From Catenuloplanes atrovinosus (lineage in GTDB: Bacteria; Actinomycetota; Actinomycetes; Mycobacteriales; Micromonosporaceae), in the NCBI RefSeq assembly GCF_031458235.1, contig NZ_JAVDYB010000001.1:3741001-3805000 (forward strand): a stretch of DNA of 64,000 nucleotides, given 5' to 3'. The position numbers and the translations under genes are program-made. The notes beneath the pieces were generated by a model. It searched no databases. It was not told where the DNA came from and saw only the letters and a program-made list of their open reading frames with translations. Numbering within the stretch: position 1 is the first letter of the stretch; each line of letters opens with the position of its first letter. Shown piece after piece: positions 14,861 to 23,348 of the stretch.

Positions 14861-16066
14861 TTGCGTGCCCTTTTCTCCGCGCGTCTCGGCGCGGACTTCA
14901 CCAGACTCTGGACCGCCGCCGCGGTGTCCAACATCGGAGACGGCATCACCATGGCGGCCGGCCCGCTGCTGATCTTGTCCCTCACCACCGACCCGGCCCT
15001 CGTCGGCGGCGCCGTCTTCGTCCAACAACTACCCTGGCTACTGTTCGCATTGATCAGCGGCGCCTACGTCGACCGGCTCGACCGCCGCAAACTGGTCGTC
15101 ACGGTCAATACCTTGCGCGCGGTGGCGCTCGCCGCGCTGACCTTCGCCGTCGCCGCCGACATCCTCACCGTCGCCATGATCTACACGGTGTTCTTCCTCC
15201 TCGGTACCGGGGAAACGTTGGCCGACACCGCCTCCGGCGCGTTCCTGCCCGCCATCGTGGCACCGGACCGGCTGGCCACCGCCAACGCCCGGCTGATGGC
15301 CACCTTCACCATCGCCAACCAGTTCGTGGCCAAGCCGCTGGGTGCGTGGCTATTCGTGATCGCCGCCGCCGTACCGTTCGGCGTCAACGCGATGACCTTC
15401 GCCGTGGCCGCGGCGCTGATGGCGACGATCCGGCCGATCCCCGCGCAGCCGTCCGCACCACGTCGGGGCCTGCATGCGGAGATCACCGACGGTGTCCGCT
15501 GGCTCTGGGAACACCGCCTGCTGCGCACGCTCGCCGTGAGCACCGGGCTGGCGAACGTCGCATTCTGCGCCGCTTTCGCCACTCTGGTGCTCTACGCCCG
15601 GCAACGGCTCGGCCTGTCCGACGTCGGCTTCGGCTTCCTGCTGACCACCTTCGCCGTCGGTGGGCTGCTCGGCACCGTACTCGCGCCGAGGCTGCTACGC
15701 ATTGTCGGGGCCTGCACCCTGCTGCGCGCCGGCCTCCTCGTCGAGGGCATCACCCACACCACCCTGGCGATCACCACGACGCCGCTCGTTGCCGCCACAA
15801 TCCTGATCGTTTTTGGGATACACACCATGGTCTGGGGCGTCATCGTGGTGACCCTGCGCCAACGCATGGTGCCCGAGAGCCTGCTCGGCCGGGTCGGCAG
15901 CGCCTACTCGCTGCTCGATGTCGGCGGCGCTGCCCTCGGCTCGCTCCTCGGCGCAACCCTCGCCCACCTCTGGGGCCTCACCACACCATTCTGGATCGCC
16001 GCCGCCGTGATGGCACTCCTCGCTACCGCCACCTGGCGGCCACTGCGTCAAGCATCAGCCGCCTGA
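14861..16066 (+). CDS. MFS exporter (MFS_3/EntS-like, macrolide-efflux-type)
   Basis: A 401-residue twelve-helix transporter. It begins with LGADFTRLWTAAAVSNIGDG, has motif A GAYVDRLDRRKLV, and VPESLLGRVGSAYSLLDVGGAALGSLLGA in the second half, all typical of the MFS_3 group that contains EntS and Mef-type pumps. The TTG start at 14861 was chosen because AGGAG sits exactly 5 bp upstream; ATG-like extension to 14795 is also open but would run through the regulatory leader. Substrate unknown; the attenuator-like leader suggests induction by a ribosome-targeting compound. Confidence 0.88.
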   Translation: MRALFSARLGADFTRLWTAAAVSNIGDGITMAAGPLLILSLTTDPALVGGAVFVQQLPWLLFALISGAYVDRLDRRKLVVTVNTLRAVALAALTFAVAADILTVAMIYTVFFLLGTGETLADTASGAFLPAIVAPDRLATANARLMATFTIANQFVAKPLGAWLFVIAAAVPFGVNAMTFAVAAALMATIRPIPAQPSAPRRGLHAEITDGVRWLWEHRLLRTLAVSTGLANVAFCAAFATLVLYARQRLGLSDVGFGFLLTTFAVGGLLGTVLAPRLLRIVGACTLLRAGLLVEGITHTTLAITTTPLVAATILIVFGIHTMVWGVIVVTLRQRMVPESLLGRVGSAYSLLDVGGAALGSLLGATLAHLWGLTTPFWIAAAVMALLATATWRPLRQASAA

Positions 16067-16076
16067 CGCATCCAAA

Positions 16077-16117
16077 GGGTTCCGCCTGGCCACGTACCGG
16101 CGCGCCAGGCGGAACCC
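16077..16117 (+). terminator. Strong hairpin terminator after MFS exporter
   Basis: A perfect 14-bp stem (GGGTTCCGCCTGGC, 16077-16090, with its complement 16104-16117) and a 13-base loop, starting 10 bp after the exporter stop. Confidence 0.8.
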
Positions 16118-16510
16118 GGTCGTACGGCAACGCGATCCGCGCCTCACACCCATCGACGCCTCGCGGCGGACACCGACGAGTTCTTACGGATCTCCGCGGG
16201 CCGAGCCGGTCGGCGATTACGCCGCTAGGTCGCCACCGGCGCGGCAGCGCACGACCGGCGGCAGAAGAGCGCCGTAGGTACTCGACGCGTGGCTTCCTCG
16301 AGAATACGAAGAAGCGTGTCCGTGGTCTTGCGCGCCTCCAAACTCGTCCCGCCATCCTCACTGCTGGGCCGGCTGCTGAGCGGCTTACACGCTTCGACGC
16401 TGTTGTCCTCGATCGGACAGCGGGACCACCGCTCGGGACGATGGACGGATCTCGATGGTGGACGGATCGTTTGCTCGTCCCGGTGGTGCGCACCTGAACG
16501 AGGTCGTGGA
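16118..16510. other. Intergenic region
   Basis: About 390 bp after the terminator. Short overlapping frames only; none has a ribosome site or recognisable composition. It should hold the promoter of the next gene. Confidence 0.35.
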
Positions 16511-17539
16511 ATGACGAAGAGCCAGAGTAGCGATAGGCGTTGGATCGGCGTTTGGGGCGCAATTTTGACCCTGGTCGCGGTGGTGATTCCGTTGGGAGCC
16601 GGGTCGCTGTTCGGCTACTCAGACAAGATGCTGGTGTACGCGGGCGCCGTGGTCACCGCGCTCGTCGCCCACACACTGACCCGGCAGTCCAACCGCCGGC
16701 TCGCGGTCGAACAGAAGAACAGCTTCGACCAGCTGAAGCTGGAAGCGGCGATGCGTGCCGGGCAGCTCGTCAGCTGCAAGGACGGCCTGGGCGTCGACCG
16801 GGCCGCAGCCGCCTCCAGCCTGCTGGCGCTGACTCGCCTCGACCAGCCCGGGCTCGCTGTCGCCATGCTGGTCGACCTCTGGGACGGGGGAAAGGACAAG
16901 GTCTCCACCGAAACCGCGATCCTGGTCATCGATGGGGCGCTGCGGTCGGATCAGCGCAACGCCCAACTGATGGCGGCCGAGTTGCTCTGCCGCAACGCTC
17001 GCAGTCTCGACGCGTGCCAGTCGCTGCACTGGCCGAGCGCGATCGATGGGGGCTGGGATCCCCGCTTCGGCGACAAGACCAAGCTTCTACTGTTCGAGGC
17101 GCTGCTCGACATGACATTGACAACGACGCCGAACGAGAACGCTCTCCGTTCGGTCGCCGTCCGCCTCTACGGCGTGTGGGCGGCCGAGGCCGCAGTGGCC
17201 GACAGATCGCAGGACGTGAGCCATGCCAGGGTGATGGGCTGCGTCGGCACTTTGATCAAGGCACTCCTGCCGCAGATGGAGGTGCTCGGCTACACCGACT
17301 TCAACCAGGGCGACAGTCGGGTAACCCTCAAAGACTTCGCGGCCGCGGCGGCAACCGCGGCCGACAATCCCGACGAGTTCCTGCACCGAATCGTCGCGCA
17401 GCGCGCCGAGGAGCTCATCGCTTGGTCCCTCCTGTGCGACTGCGTCGACCTGTCCCAGGGAAGCATCGCAAGTGCCGTCGGCCAGGGCGGATCTCTGTTG
17501 CTGGCGGTCGACCGATCAAAGCTTCAACAGCCCCGATGA
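16511..17539 (+). CDS. Hypothetical protein with two N-terminal membrane helices
   Basis: A 342-residue protein. Two membrane segments (GVWGAILTLVAVVIPLGAGS and MLVYAGAVVTALVAHTL) near residues 12-55 anchor a long cytoplasmic alpha-helical domain beginning RQSNRRLAVEQKNSFDQLKLE. I recognise no family. GC and codon use are visibly less extreme than in the flanking metabolic genes, suggesting acquisition. Start at 16511 (MTKSQ) follows a GAGG; the in-frame open stretch upstream is not coding-like. Confidence 0.7.
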   Translation: MTKSQSSDRRWIGVWGAILTLVAVVIPLGAGSLFGYSDKMLVYAGAVVTALVAHTLTRQSNRRLAVEQKNSFDQLKLEAAMRAGQLVSCKDGLGVDRAAAASSLLALTRLDQPGLAVAMLVDLWDGGKDKVSTETAILVIDGALRSDQRNAQLMAAELLCRNARSLDACQSLHWPSAIDGGWDPRFGDKTKLLLFEALLDMTLTTTPNENALRSVAVRLYGVWAAEAAVADRSQDVSHARVMGCVGTLIKALLPQMEVLGYTDFNQGDSRVTLKDFAAAAATAADNPDEFLHRIVAQRAEELIAWSLLCDCVDLSQGSIASAVGQGGSLLLAVDRSKLQQPR

Positions 17540-17653
17540 TGCCGCAGGTGCTTGTCGCGTCCGCGACCGAGGTCGCCGAGGCGGGCAACGCAGACCTCGC
17601 CGCTCCTTATCCGCGGCATGACAGTGCGTCGGCACAGCGCTTGACATATCGAT

Positions 17654-17663
17654 GAGATATCTC
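17654..17663. promoter_or_regulatory. Promoter-like region with GAGATATCTC palindrome
   Basis: A consensus -35 hexamer TTGACA at 17641-17646 is followed by the perfect 10-bp palindrome GAGATATCTC, 35 bp before the next ATG. Overlap of a -35 box and a dyad suggests operator control. Confidence 0.35.
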
Positions 17664-17698
17664 CCGTACTACCCGGCGACAGGCGAGAGAGATCGTGT

Positions 17699-18082
17699 AT
17701 GTCCAGTGGCACGCCGACGGTTCGAGTTCGTGGCCTCGTCGTACCCGAACTGCTACTGCACTTGCTGCAACGTGGCGCGTGGCGCCACCCCGGCGAGAAG
17801 GCTCTTGCTCGAACGATTCCCTGGTTCGCGGACGAGCTGGATTTCCTCGCCACCGTGCACGACATGGAGTGGGAGTCTTGCGCACTCGACCACCTGGTCG
17901 AAGACGAGACCACAGCCCAGATCTTCAGCCTCGCCCGAGGCGGCTCGACGGTCCCCGTCTCGCCGCCCCGGCTGGACGTGGACAAGGCATTCTTCATCGC
18001 CGTAGCCAGGTACGCAGGCGACGACACCGCGGTCGCGCTCGACTATCGAACAAACGCTTCGGACCCTTCGCCGCTTGGATAG
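17699..18082 (+). CDS. Probable truncated SUKH/SMI1-like protein
   Basis: 127 residues. The pattern VPELLLHLLQRGAWRHPGEK, then IPWFADELDFLATVHDMEWES and FFIAVARYAGDDTAVALDYR resembles actinobacterial SMI1/KNR4-like proteins, but those normally continue for another 30-40 residues after the VALDYR strand (a tryptophan-rich end), which is missing: the frame ends NASDPSPLG. It may be a 3'-truncated immunity gene left after recombination. A GAGAGA ribosome site precedes the start. No toxin gene is adjacent. Confidence 0.5.
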   Translation: MSSGTPTVRVRGLVVPELLLHLLQRGAWRHPGEKALARTIPWFADELDFLATVHDMEWESCALDHLVEDETTAQIFSLARGGSTVPVSPPRLDVDKAFFIAVARYAGDDTAVALDYRTNASDPSPLG

Positions 18083-18271
18083 AGCGCAGAGAAGATGCCG
18101 CAGAAGCTGTTGCCATTCTGCGCGCTGGTGTTCCCACCATGCTGCGATAGCAGCGGCACGTGGCTGCTATCCGCCATGGCGACGGTTCCGCGGGGCGAAT
18201 AGGTACGTCCGCCCATCGGCATGTCCACCCGTCGTATCACCGAAGACGAGGATTGAGTGCCGTGTCCGAGG

Positions 18272-19264
18272 TCATTGATCATCTTGGTCGAGACCGTCAA
18301 GCGGGGGTCGGCCGAGTGCGGACCGTGCCTCAGCCAGGACGGCCGGCGCGGTGACACTGGACAGCACGTGTCGCAATGCCTTCCGATAGGCCACCTCGAA
18401 AGCCTCTGCGGCGGGTACGGCCACGTCGGGTTCCACGCCGCCGCCCTCCCAGTTGGTGCCGGTGAGTGGGTTGACGGAACGTGCCACCGGTACCGCGATC
18501 TCGAAGGTCGGCGTGATCGGGAAGGCCTCCGTCGGATGGGCGCCTCCCCGGGTTGTCTCCCCGACCAGGATCGCGCGCCCCTGCGCCTTGAGGTTGTAGC
18601 AGATCTCCTCGCCGCCCGAGAACGTGACTCCGCTGGTCAGCAGGTACACGGGCCGGTCGAGATATCGCTCGCCGGGTAGCCAGGCATGGCTCCAGTACTG
18701 ACGGGTACGTCCGGTGGCACCTTCGTAGACGCTGTTGAGGTGGGTTTCCCCGTCCGGGAAGAAGTAGCTCGTCCAGAAGACGGCACCGTCCGGAGATCCA
18801 CCCCGGTTATCCCGAAGATCGACGATCAGCGCATGGGTATGTGACACCAATTCCATGGCCGCCACGATCGCGCGCCCGCCCAGACCAGCCGAGGCGACGG
18901 TTCGCAGCTCCAGCAGCCCGACGTTGCCGTCCATCCGCTGCACCCGCGCGATGCCGTAATTATGGAGCCGTTGCTGCTCCCGCCAGACCGCCTCGAATTC
19001 GGACTTGGTAGATACCTCGCGCATTTCCTGCGCACGCACCCGCACCCGCAAATGCTTGTCCTGACAGACCTCGAACAGGTCCGCCGTCAACCGCTCACCG
19101 AGGGTCTCCTCATCCAGTCGGTCATATTCACCGGCGGTCAGCCGCTCGCGTACGCGGTCGGCCGCCACGTGCGCCCTGTCGGGAAAGACGTATGTGCCGC
19201 ACAACAGCTCAAGTGCTTTCTCCACGAGATACACCGACATCGAACGACCATATCGAAGACTCAT
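18272..19264 (-). CDS. S41-family (tail-specific) peptidase
   Basis: A 330-residue protease of the C-terminal-processing/IRBP-like S41 group. The N-terminal helical domain (YLVEKALELLCGTYVFPDRA) leads into the catalytic core: substrate strand VGLLELRTVASAGLGG, ALIVDLRDNRGGSPDG, and the nucleophile region LLTSGVTFSGGEEICYNLK with the presumed serine in TFSGGEE, followed by VGETTRGGAHP. No signal peptide or PDZ domain is visible, so it may act in the cytoplasm. ATG at 19264 follows an in-frame GTG at 19270; neither has a strong ribosome site. Divergent from the isochorismatase-like gene. Confidence 0.85.
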   Translation of the reverse strand: MSLRYGRSMSVYLVEKALELLCGTYVFPDRAHVAADRVRERLTAGEYDRLDEETLGERLTADLFEVCQDKHLRVRVRAQEMREVSTKSEFEAVWREQQRLHNYGIARVQRMDGNVGLLELRTVASAGLGGRAIVAAMELVSHTHALIVDLRDNRGGSPDGAVFWTSYFFPDGETHLNSVYEGATGRTRQYWSHAWLPGERYLDRPVYLLTSGVTFSGGEEICYNLKAQGRAILVGETTRGGAHPTEAFPITPTFEIAVPVARSVNPLTGTNWEGGGVEPDVAVPAAEAFEVAYRKALRHVLSSVTAPAVLAEARSALGRPPLDGLDQDDQ

Positions 19265-19437
19265 CGTCACCCGCGAGGCGTCCGCTCATCGACAGATCCG
19301 GATTGGAGTGTCGCTCCGGCCACGGCTGCACCGTGTGACAACTCGCCCGGGGGGCGTGCGCTGGGACGGTGGCAGATCCGGGTCTCGGACGGCCACCTCG
19401 GCTGCGTAGGCATGTGCGTCGCGTCTAGCATCCCGGC

Positions 19438-19953
19438 GTGAGCTTCACCGTCGGACGAGCCGCGCTCGTCATTGTGGATCTGATGCCGAGACTGGTGAGC
19501 CTGGATCTCGGCCCGCATCTCGGCGCGGATGTGGTGGCCCGGGCGGCACTTCTGGCAAACGCCTGGCGGCGGGCCGGGGCGCCGGTCGTGTTGGTGCGAG
19601 TGGAACGTCCTGGCGTCACATCACAACCGCCGGGCAGCGACTTCGTACCGGAGATCCAGCCCCAGGAATGCGACATCGTCGTCGTCAAACGCACGATCGG
19701 GGCCTTCTACGGAACCGACCTGTCCGTCCGGCTGCGGGAACGAGGCGTTGACACTGTGGTCATGACCGGTCTGGCCACGACCATGGGCGTCGAATCCACC
19801 GCCCGCGCTGCTGCCGACCACGGCTTCGACGTGCTGTTTGTAGCCGACGCCATGAGTGGCATGACGACCGCCGAACACCACCACGCTCTTTCTGTGGTTC
19901 TCCCGCGCTTCGGCCCTGTGGTCCAGACCGAGGAGATATTAGCCTGGCTCTGA
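19438..19953 (+). CDS. Isochorismatase-like hydrolase lacking the nucleophilic cysteine
   Basis: A 171-residue protein of the isochorismatase/cysteine hydrolase fold. The catalytic Asp is in LVIVDLMPRL, the Lys in VVVKRTIGAF, and the third position, normally Cys in a TNxCVESTAR loop, is Gly in LATTMGVESTARAAAD. True isochorismatases such as PhzD also lack this Cys, whereas nicotinamidases need it. Reaction therefore unpredictable: vinyl-ether hydrolase or non-enzymatic. GTG start at 19438 has no clear ribosome site. Confidence 0.82.
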   Translation: MSFTVGRAALVIVDLMPRLVSLDLGPHLGADVVARAALLANAWRRAGAPVVLVRVERPGVTSQPPGSDFVPEIQPQECDIVVVKRTIGAFYGTDLSVRLRERGVDTVVMTGLATTMGVESTARAAADHGFDVLFVADAMSGMTTAEHHHALSVVLPRFGPVVQTEEILAWL

Positions 19954-20118
19954 CCCGCGGGCTCCGAGCCTGCCGGCTTCCGTGTGCAATCGGCTCGCCG
20001 AAGAGATGGGGCTGGCCGTCTCTGTTGACCGCAAGCAGCCCGGGCGGTGGGTGCGGGAACCGCCGACCGAAGCGGGGGTTACCGTGGATCAATAGCAAAC
20101 CCCAGGATGAGGCCGCAG

Positions 20119-20478
20119 ATGATTAACATGCAGGAGTTCGCGCGGCGGCTGAGCACTCTCGGAGCCGGTGTGTACACCAGCGACGACGTCGTGGATCTGG
20201 CGACGGCCGCCGATGTTCGTATCAGTGCTGACCGCGAGATCGACGCCGCCATGGCGCAGCGTTTGCTCAACCAGATCTCGCCCACGCCGCCCGTCACCGG
20301 AGCACAGATCACGGCATCGCAGTGGCCGCCACCTGTGTCTTCCCAGCGTGCAGCGCCTCCGGTGTCGTTTTCCAGCCCCGGTGCCGTCGACGGCCCGGCT
20401 GATCAGCCGTCGCGACCCCGCAGGCCTGGGCCCGCGCGCAGCAATCGGCGACCGGGCACTCGACCAACTGGCAGGTGA
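20119..20478 (+). CDS. Hypothetical protein, possibly truncated
   Basis: 119 residues. The first 60 (MINMQEFARRLSTLGAGVYT, VVDLATAADVRISADREIDA) look like a helical domain; the remainder is Pro/Arg/Ser-rich and low in information, as in a frame that has run out of its gene. GAGG sits 7 bp before the ATG at 20119. Unknown function. Confidence 0.4.
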   Translation: MINMQEFARRLSTLGAGVYTSDDVVDLATAADVRISADREIDAAMAQRLLNQISPTPPVTGAQITASQWPPPVSSQRAAPPVSFSSPGAVDGPADQPSRPRRPGPARSNRRPGTRPTGR

Positions 20479-21021
20479 CACTACTAACCCGCTCCGGCAG
20501 TTCCTGCGGCTCGGATGGCGGCGCGTGGTCGACACCGCCGGGTACCGACTTGTTGCCGGTCGCACGGGGCTCGTAGACGGCTGGACCGCATCTCGCTTCC
20601 GCCGAAGTCACGGGCTGCTTGTGCTGAGTGGCTGGCAGCATGGCAGGCCAGCAGCGCGGATCGCGGCAGATGCGGGCACGTGCGCCCCGATTGACTTCAC
20701 CGTCGCTTACGCGGAGCGTGGACAGGTCCCGGAGGCGGGGTCGCGGGCTGCTCGATGTGCCGGCCATGCCGGCGCCGGGCCGCCGTCGCTTGTCCGGTCA
20801 GCGGGTGGGACTGTCGCCGCGCCGTGCGTGGCACTGGGTGCGGTCGGCGCACATATCGCCAGGCGGTGCTGCGGCGCGAGCGAGGCTCCAGGAGCGGCAT
20901 CGGGTTTGGCCGGTTCGATGTCTTACCCGGAGCCTCGCCTTCGTTGATGTACGACTCCTATGTGCCCGCGCTGACCTGCAAGCTCATCGGTTACCGCAGA
21001 AGAGCGGGCCGATCGGTGGGC
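20479..21021. other. Degenerate region without a supportable gene
   Basis: About 540 bp with several competing frames and no start with a ribosome site. Short motifs such as CGRRTYRQAV (near 20850) recall ISL3-type transposase N-termini but are too short to annotate. Likely decayed mobile or coding DNA. Confidence 0.35.
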
Positions 21022-21737
21022 TTACGATCGCGCCGGCTGGACGAGCCGCAGGATTGCGTTCGCCACTTCTCCGGGATGGGTCACCATCGACTGCCGCGGC
21101 CCACCGGCTGCGGAGTCAGCCCGAGGCGCGCGGCGAATTCGGCGCCGGGGCGGATCAGGACCTGGTCGTTGTCGCTGAGCAGGTAGTGCATCGGCACGCT
21201 CAGCCCGGAGATGTCGGCGACATCGAGCGCCTCCGTGAAATAGCCGCCCGGCATCGGCACCATCAGGTCCGCGAAGAAGGATCGCAGTTCCTCACCGGAT
21301 TCCGGCAACAGCAACGGCAGATACCCCGGTTCGACCGGAATCGTGCCGTCCGGGGTGGCCTCGATCGCCGCCCGGAGCTGCGGGCCCATCAGGTCGCTCT
21401 CGTCGGCGACTGACACGCCCTTGCGCGGCACCATGGCGTTGAACAACACGATCCCGCTCAGCCGTCCGGCCACCCGGTGCGCGGCACCCGTGACCGGGTA
21501 GCCGCCCCAACTGTGCGCGACCAGCACCACGTCACGCAGATCCCGCTTCTCGATCTCGGCGATCAGATGCTCGACCGCGTCGGACAGGTGCAGGCCGGAA
21601 CGTACGTCCCCGCCGGCCAGCCCGGGTGAGGTGATGGTGATCGCGGTGTGCCCCGCGGCACGCAGCCGCTCGGCCACCGGCTGCCAGACCCAGCCACCCT
21701 GCCAGGCGCCGGGAACGAGTACGAAGGTCGTGGACAT
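21022..21737 (-). pseudogene. Alpha/beta hydrolase with C-terminal frameshift
   Basis: The main frame (21081-21737, 218 residues) is a small esterase-type alpha/beta hydrolase: FVLVPGAWQGGWVWQPVAERL, the nucleophile elbow VLVAHSWGGYP, and VPMHYLLSDNDQVLIRPGAEFAARLGL. It then ends abruptly as TPQPVGRGSRW. In another frame just beyond, MVTHPGEVANAILRLVQPAR (stop at 21022-21024) is the expected C-terminus, where HPGEV-type loops follow the catalytic-histidine strand. One net base change near 21095 would restore it. Either a genuine inactivating frameshift or a sequencing error. An ECF sigma factor gene follows in the same direction upstream. Confidence 0.75.
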
Positions 21738-21803
21738 CGGCGAATGCCTTCCGATTCGGAGACGAGACGCCCACAGGATGCGGATCGAACCCCGGATGTT
21801 CGG

Positions 21804-22718
21804 TCAGCCGGCGAAAAAGACCCGCAAATCTCTCACCCGGCCTCGCTGGGACGAGAGCAGCCAGTACGCGTACGCCGAACACGTGCGTTCCGTGTCCTCG
21901 TCGCTGCGCACCTCGATCTCCCACAACGTCAGCTCACGGGTGGCCGACACCCCCGCCACGTGCGGCCGCATTCCCGCGGACACGTTGCGGTCCATCACCT
22001 CGCCCAGCGGCGGGATACCCCGAGTACGCCGCCCGGTCGACCACGCGCCGGTGACCTCGGGATGCCAGCTGTCGCGCAGATACGCCTCGAACGTTCCCTC
22101 GTTGCCGGCCGCGGCCGCATGCCGCGCCTCGGCCCAGTGCCTTGACATATCGGCCGCGCCGTCGGCGTATCCGTCCCTGGCCGCGGTGAGCTTTCCGGCC
22201 AGGAGTCTGCGCGCCTCGTGCAGACGACGGCGGACCGTGCCCGACGGCACCCCGCAGAGCGCCGCGATGTCCTCGTACGCGGTCACGGGCGAGAAATAGC
22301 GCAGCAGGGTGACCGTGCGCAGCGGCAACGACAGCTCGCCGATCGCGTGTGCCACCCAGTCCCGCAGGGCCCGCCCCTCCAGCAGCGAATCCTGGTCGCC
22401 GGACCCCGACGCCGCCTCCAGCAGCTCGACGGGCAGGGCCGTTCGGGCGCGCAGGCGCATCCGGCAACAGTTGCGGACTATCGCCCGTAGCCACGGGCCG
22501 GCGGCAGCCGGGTCGCGCAGCTCGCCGATCCTCGCCAGGGCGATCAGGGCGGCGTCCTGGACGGCGTCCTCGGCCTCGTCGCCGCGGGGCAGCACGCTCA
22601 GCGCGACCGCCATCATCCCGGCGCGGTGGCGGGCCAGCAGCTCACCGAGCGCCCCGGCATCGCCACGCTGTGCCAGCAACGCCAACTCGGTGCCCGCCTC
22701 GGCGGGGTGTGCCAGCAT
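21804..22718 (-). CDS. ECF sigma factor with SnoaL-like C-terminal extension
   Basis: A 304-residue extracytoplasmic-function sigma factor. Region 2 is LGELLARHRAGMMAVALSVL, EAEDAVQDAALIALARI and WLRAIVRNCCRMRLR; region 4 is LSLPLRTVTLLRYFSPVTAYEDIAALCGVPSGTVRRRLHEARRLL (described by key segments). About 110 further residues (HWAEARHAAAAGNEGTFEAY, then WHPEVTGAWSTGR and LTLWEIEVRSDEDTERT) form a SnoaL/NTF2-like domain that in such groups replaces an anti-sigma factor. It lies upstream of, and co-directional with, the hydrolase gene 66 bp away and may control it. Confidence 0.88.
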   Translation of the reverse strand: MLAHPAEAGTELALLAQRGDAGALGELLARHRAGMMAVALSVLPRGDEAEDAVQDAALIALARIGELRDPAAAGPWLRAIVRNCCRMRLRARTALPVELLEAASGSGDQDSLLEGRALRDWVAHAIGELSLPLRTVTLLRYFSPVTAYEDIAALCGVPSGTVRRRLHEARRLLAGKLTAARDGYADGAADMSRHWAEARHAAAAGNEGTFEAYLRDSWHPEVTGAWSTGRRTRGIPPLGEVMDRNVSAGMRPHVAGVSATRELTLWEIEVRSDEDTERTCSAYAYWLLSSQRGRVRDLRVFFAG

Positions 22719-22827
22719 GCGCGAAGTCTAGCGACGATTCCGGTGACCAAGAGCCTCACCCTCATCGATCTCCGCTACGTTGCCGCCTGCGGTCGCCCAG
22801 CGGCGCTGATACGTACGGTGGATCACT

Positions 22828-22846
22828 TCATGGAGAAATTCCATGA
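22828..22846. promoter_or_regulatory. Candidate MarR operator 1
   Basis: TCATGGA-GAAAT-TCCATGA is a perfect 7-bp dyad with a 5-base spacer, 24 bp before the MarR ATG. The core GAGAAA-N-TC recurs in the dyad before the next gene (23319-23337), pointing to one repressor acting on both. Confidence 0.6.
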
Positions 22847-22869
22847 GTACGTGTCAGTAAGCTTTGTCC

Positions 22870-23295
22870 ATGGCGGTGGATGAGATTGCGGCGTCGTTGC
22901 TCCATCAGGTGACGACCATCGCCGGTCAGGTGACCGGCCGGATGCAGGAGGGCCTCGAGCGCCTGGACCTGACCGGACCGACGGCGAACCTGCTATGGGT
23001 GCTGAATCCCGAGGACGACCCGCAGTCGCTGCGCAGGCTGGCCACCCTGCTTCACTGCGACCCCTCCAACATCAGCCTGCTGAGCGCGCAGTTGGAGGAG
23101 CGCGGGCTGGCCGAGCGACATCCGCATCCGCGCGATCGACGCGTACGGACGCTGGTGTTGACGCCGGAGGGCAGGAAGGTTCGTGAGCGCCTGCTTACCG
23201 TCGTCGCGCAGCGTTCCCCCTTCGCTGATCTTGACGGCGAGGAGCAGCGGCTCCTGCAGTCCCTGCTGGCCAAGGCGCTCAACGGTCCGCAGTGA
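22870..23295 (+). CDS. MarR-family transcriptional regulator
   Basis: A 141-residue winged-helix regulator. The recognition region is DPQSLRRLATLLHCDPSNIS, LLSAQLEERGLAERHPHPRD and the wing RDRRVRTLVLTPEGRKVRER. ATG at 22870 is used; a TTG two codons upstream is possible. It is followed 53 bp later by a quinone oxidoreductase, and matching dyads stand before both genes, so it probably represses itself and the oxidoreductase in response to a quinone or other electrophile (inference). Confidence 0.9.
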   Translation: MAVDEIAASLLHQVTTIAGQVTGRMQEGLERLDLTGPTANLLWVLNPEDDPQSLRRLATLLHCDPSNISLLSAQLEERGLAERHPHPRDRRVRTLVLTPEGRKVRERLLTVVAQRSPFADLDGEEQRLLQSLLAKALNGPQ

Positions 23296-23318
23296 GGGCG
23301 GTCACCGGCACCTGATAA

Positions 23319-23337
23319 TACTTGAGAAACTCATGTA
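23319..23337. promoter_or_regulatory. Candidate MarR operator 2
   Basis: TACTTGAG-AAA-CTCATGTA is a dyad with 7 of 8 bases paired per arm, 11 bp before the oxidoreductase ATG. It shares the GAGAAA-N-TC core and overall 19-bp size with the dyad before marR. Confidence 0.55.
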
Positions 23338-23348
23338 GCTTGTAAAGC

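Noticed and set aside
20840-20880. ISL3-type transposase fragment (CGRRTYRQAV)
   Set aside because: Ten residues in a degenerate region with competing frames are not enough to support the call.
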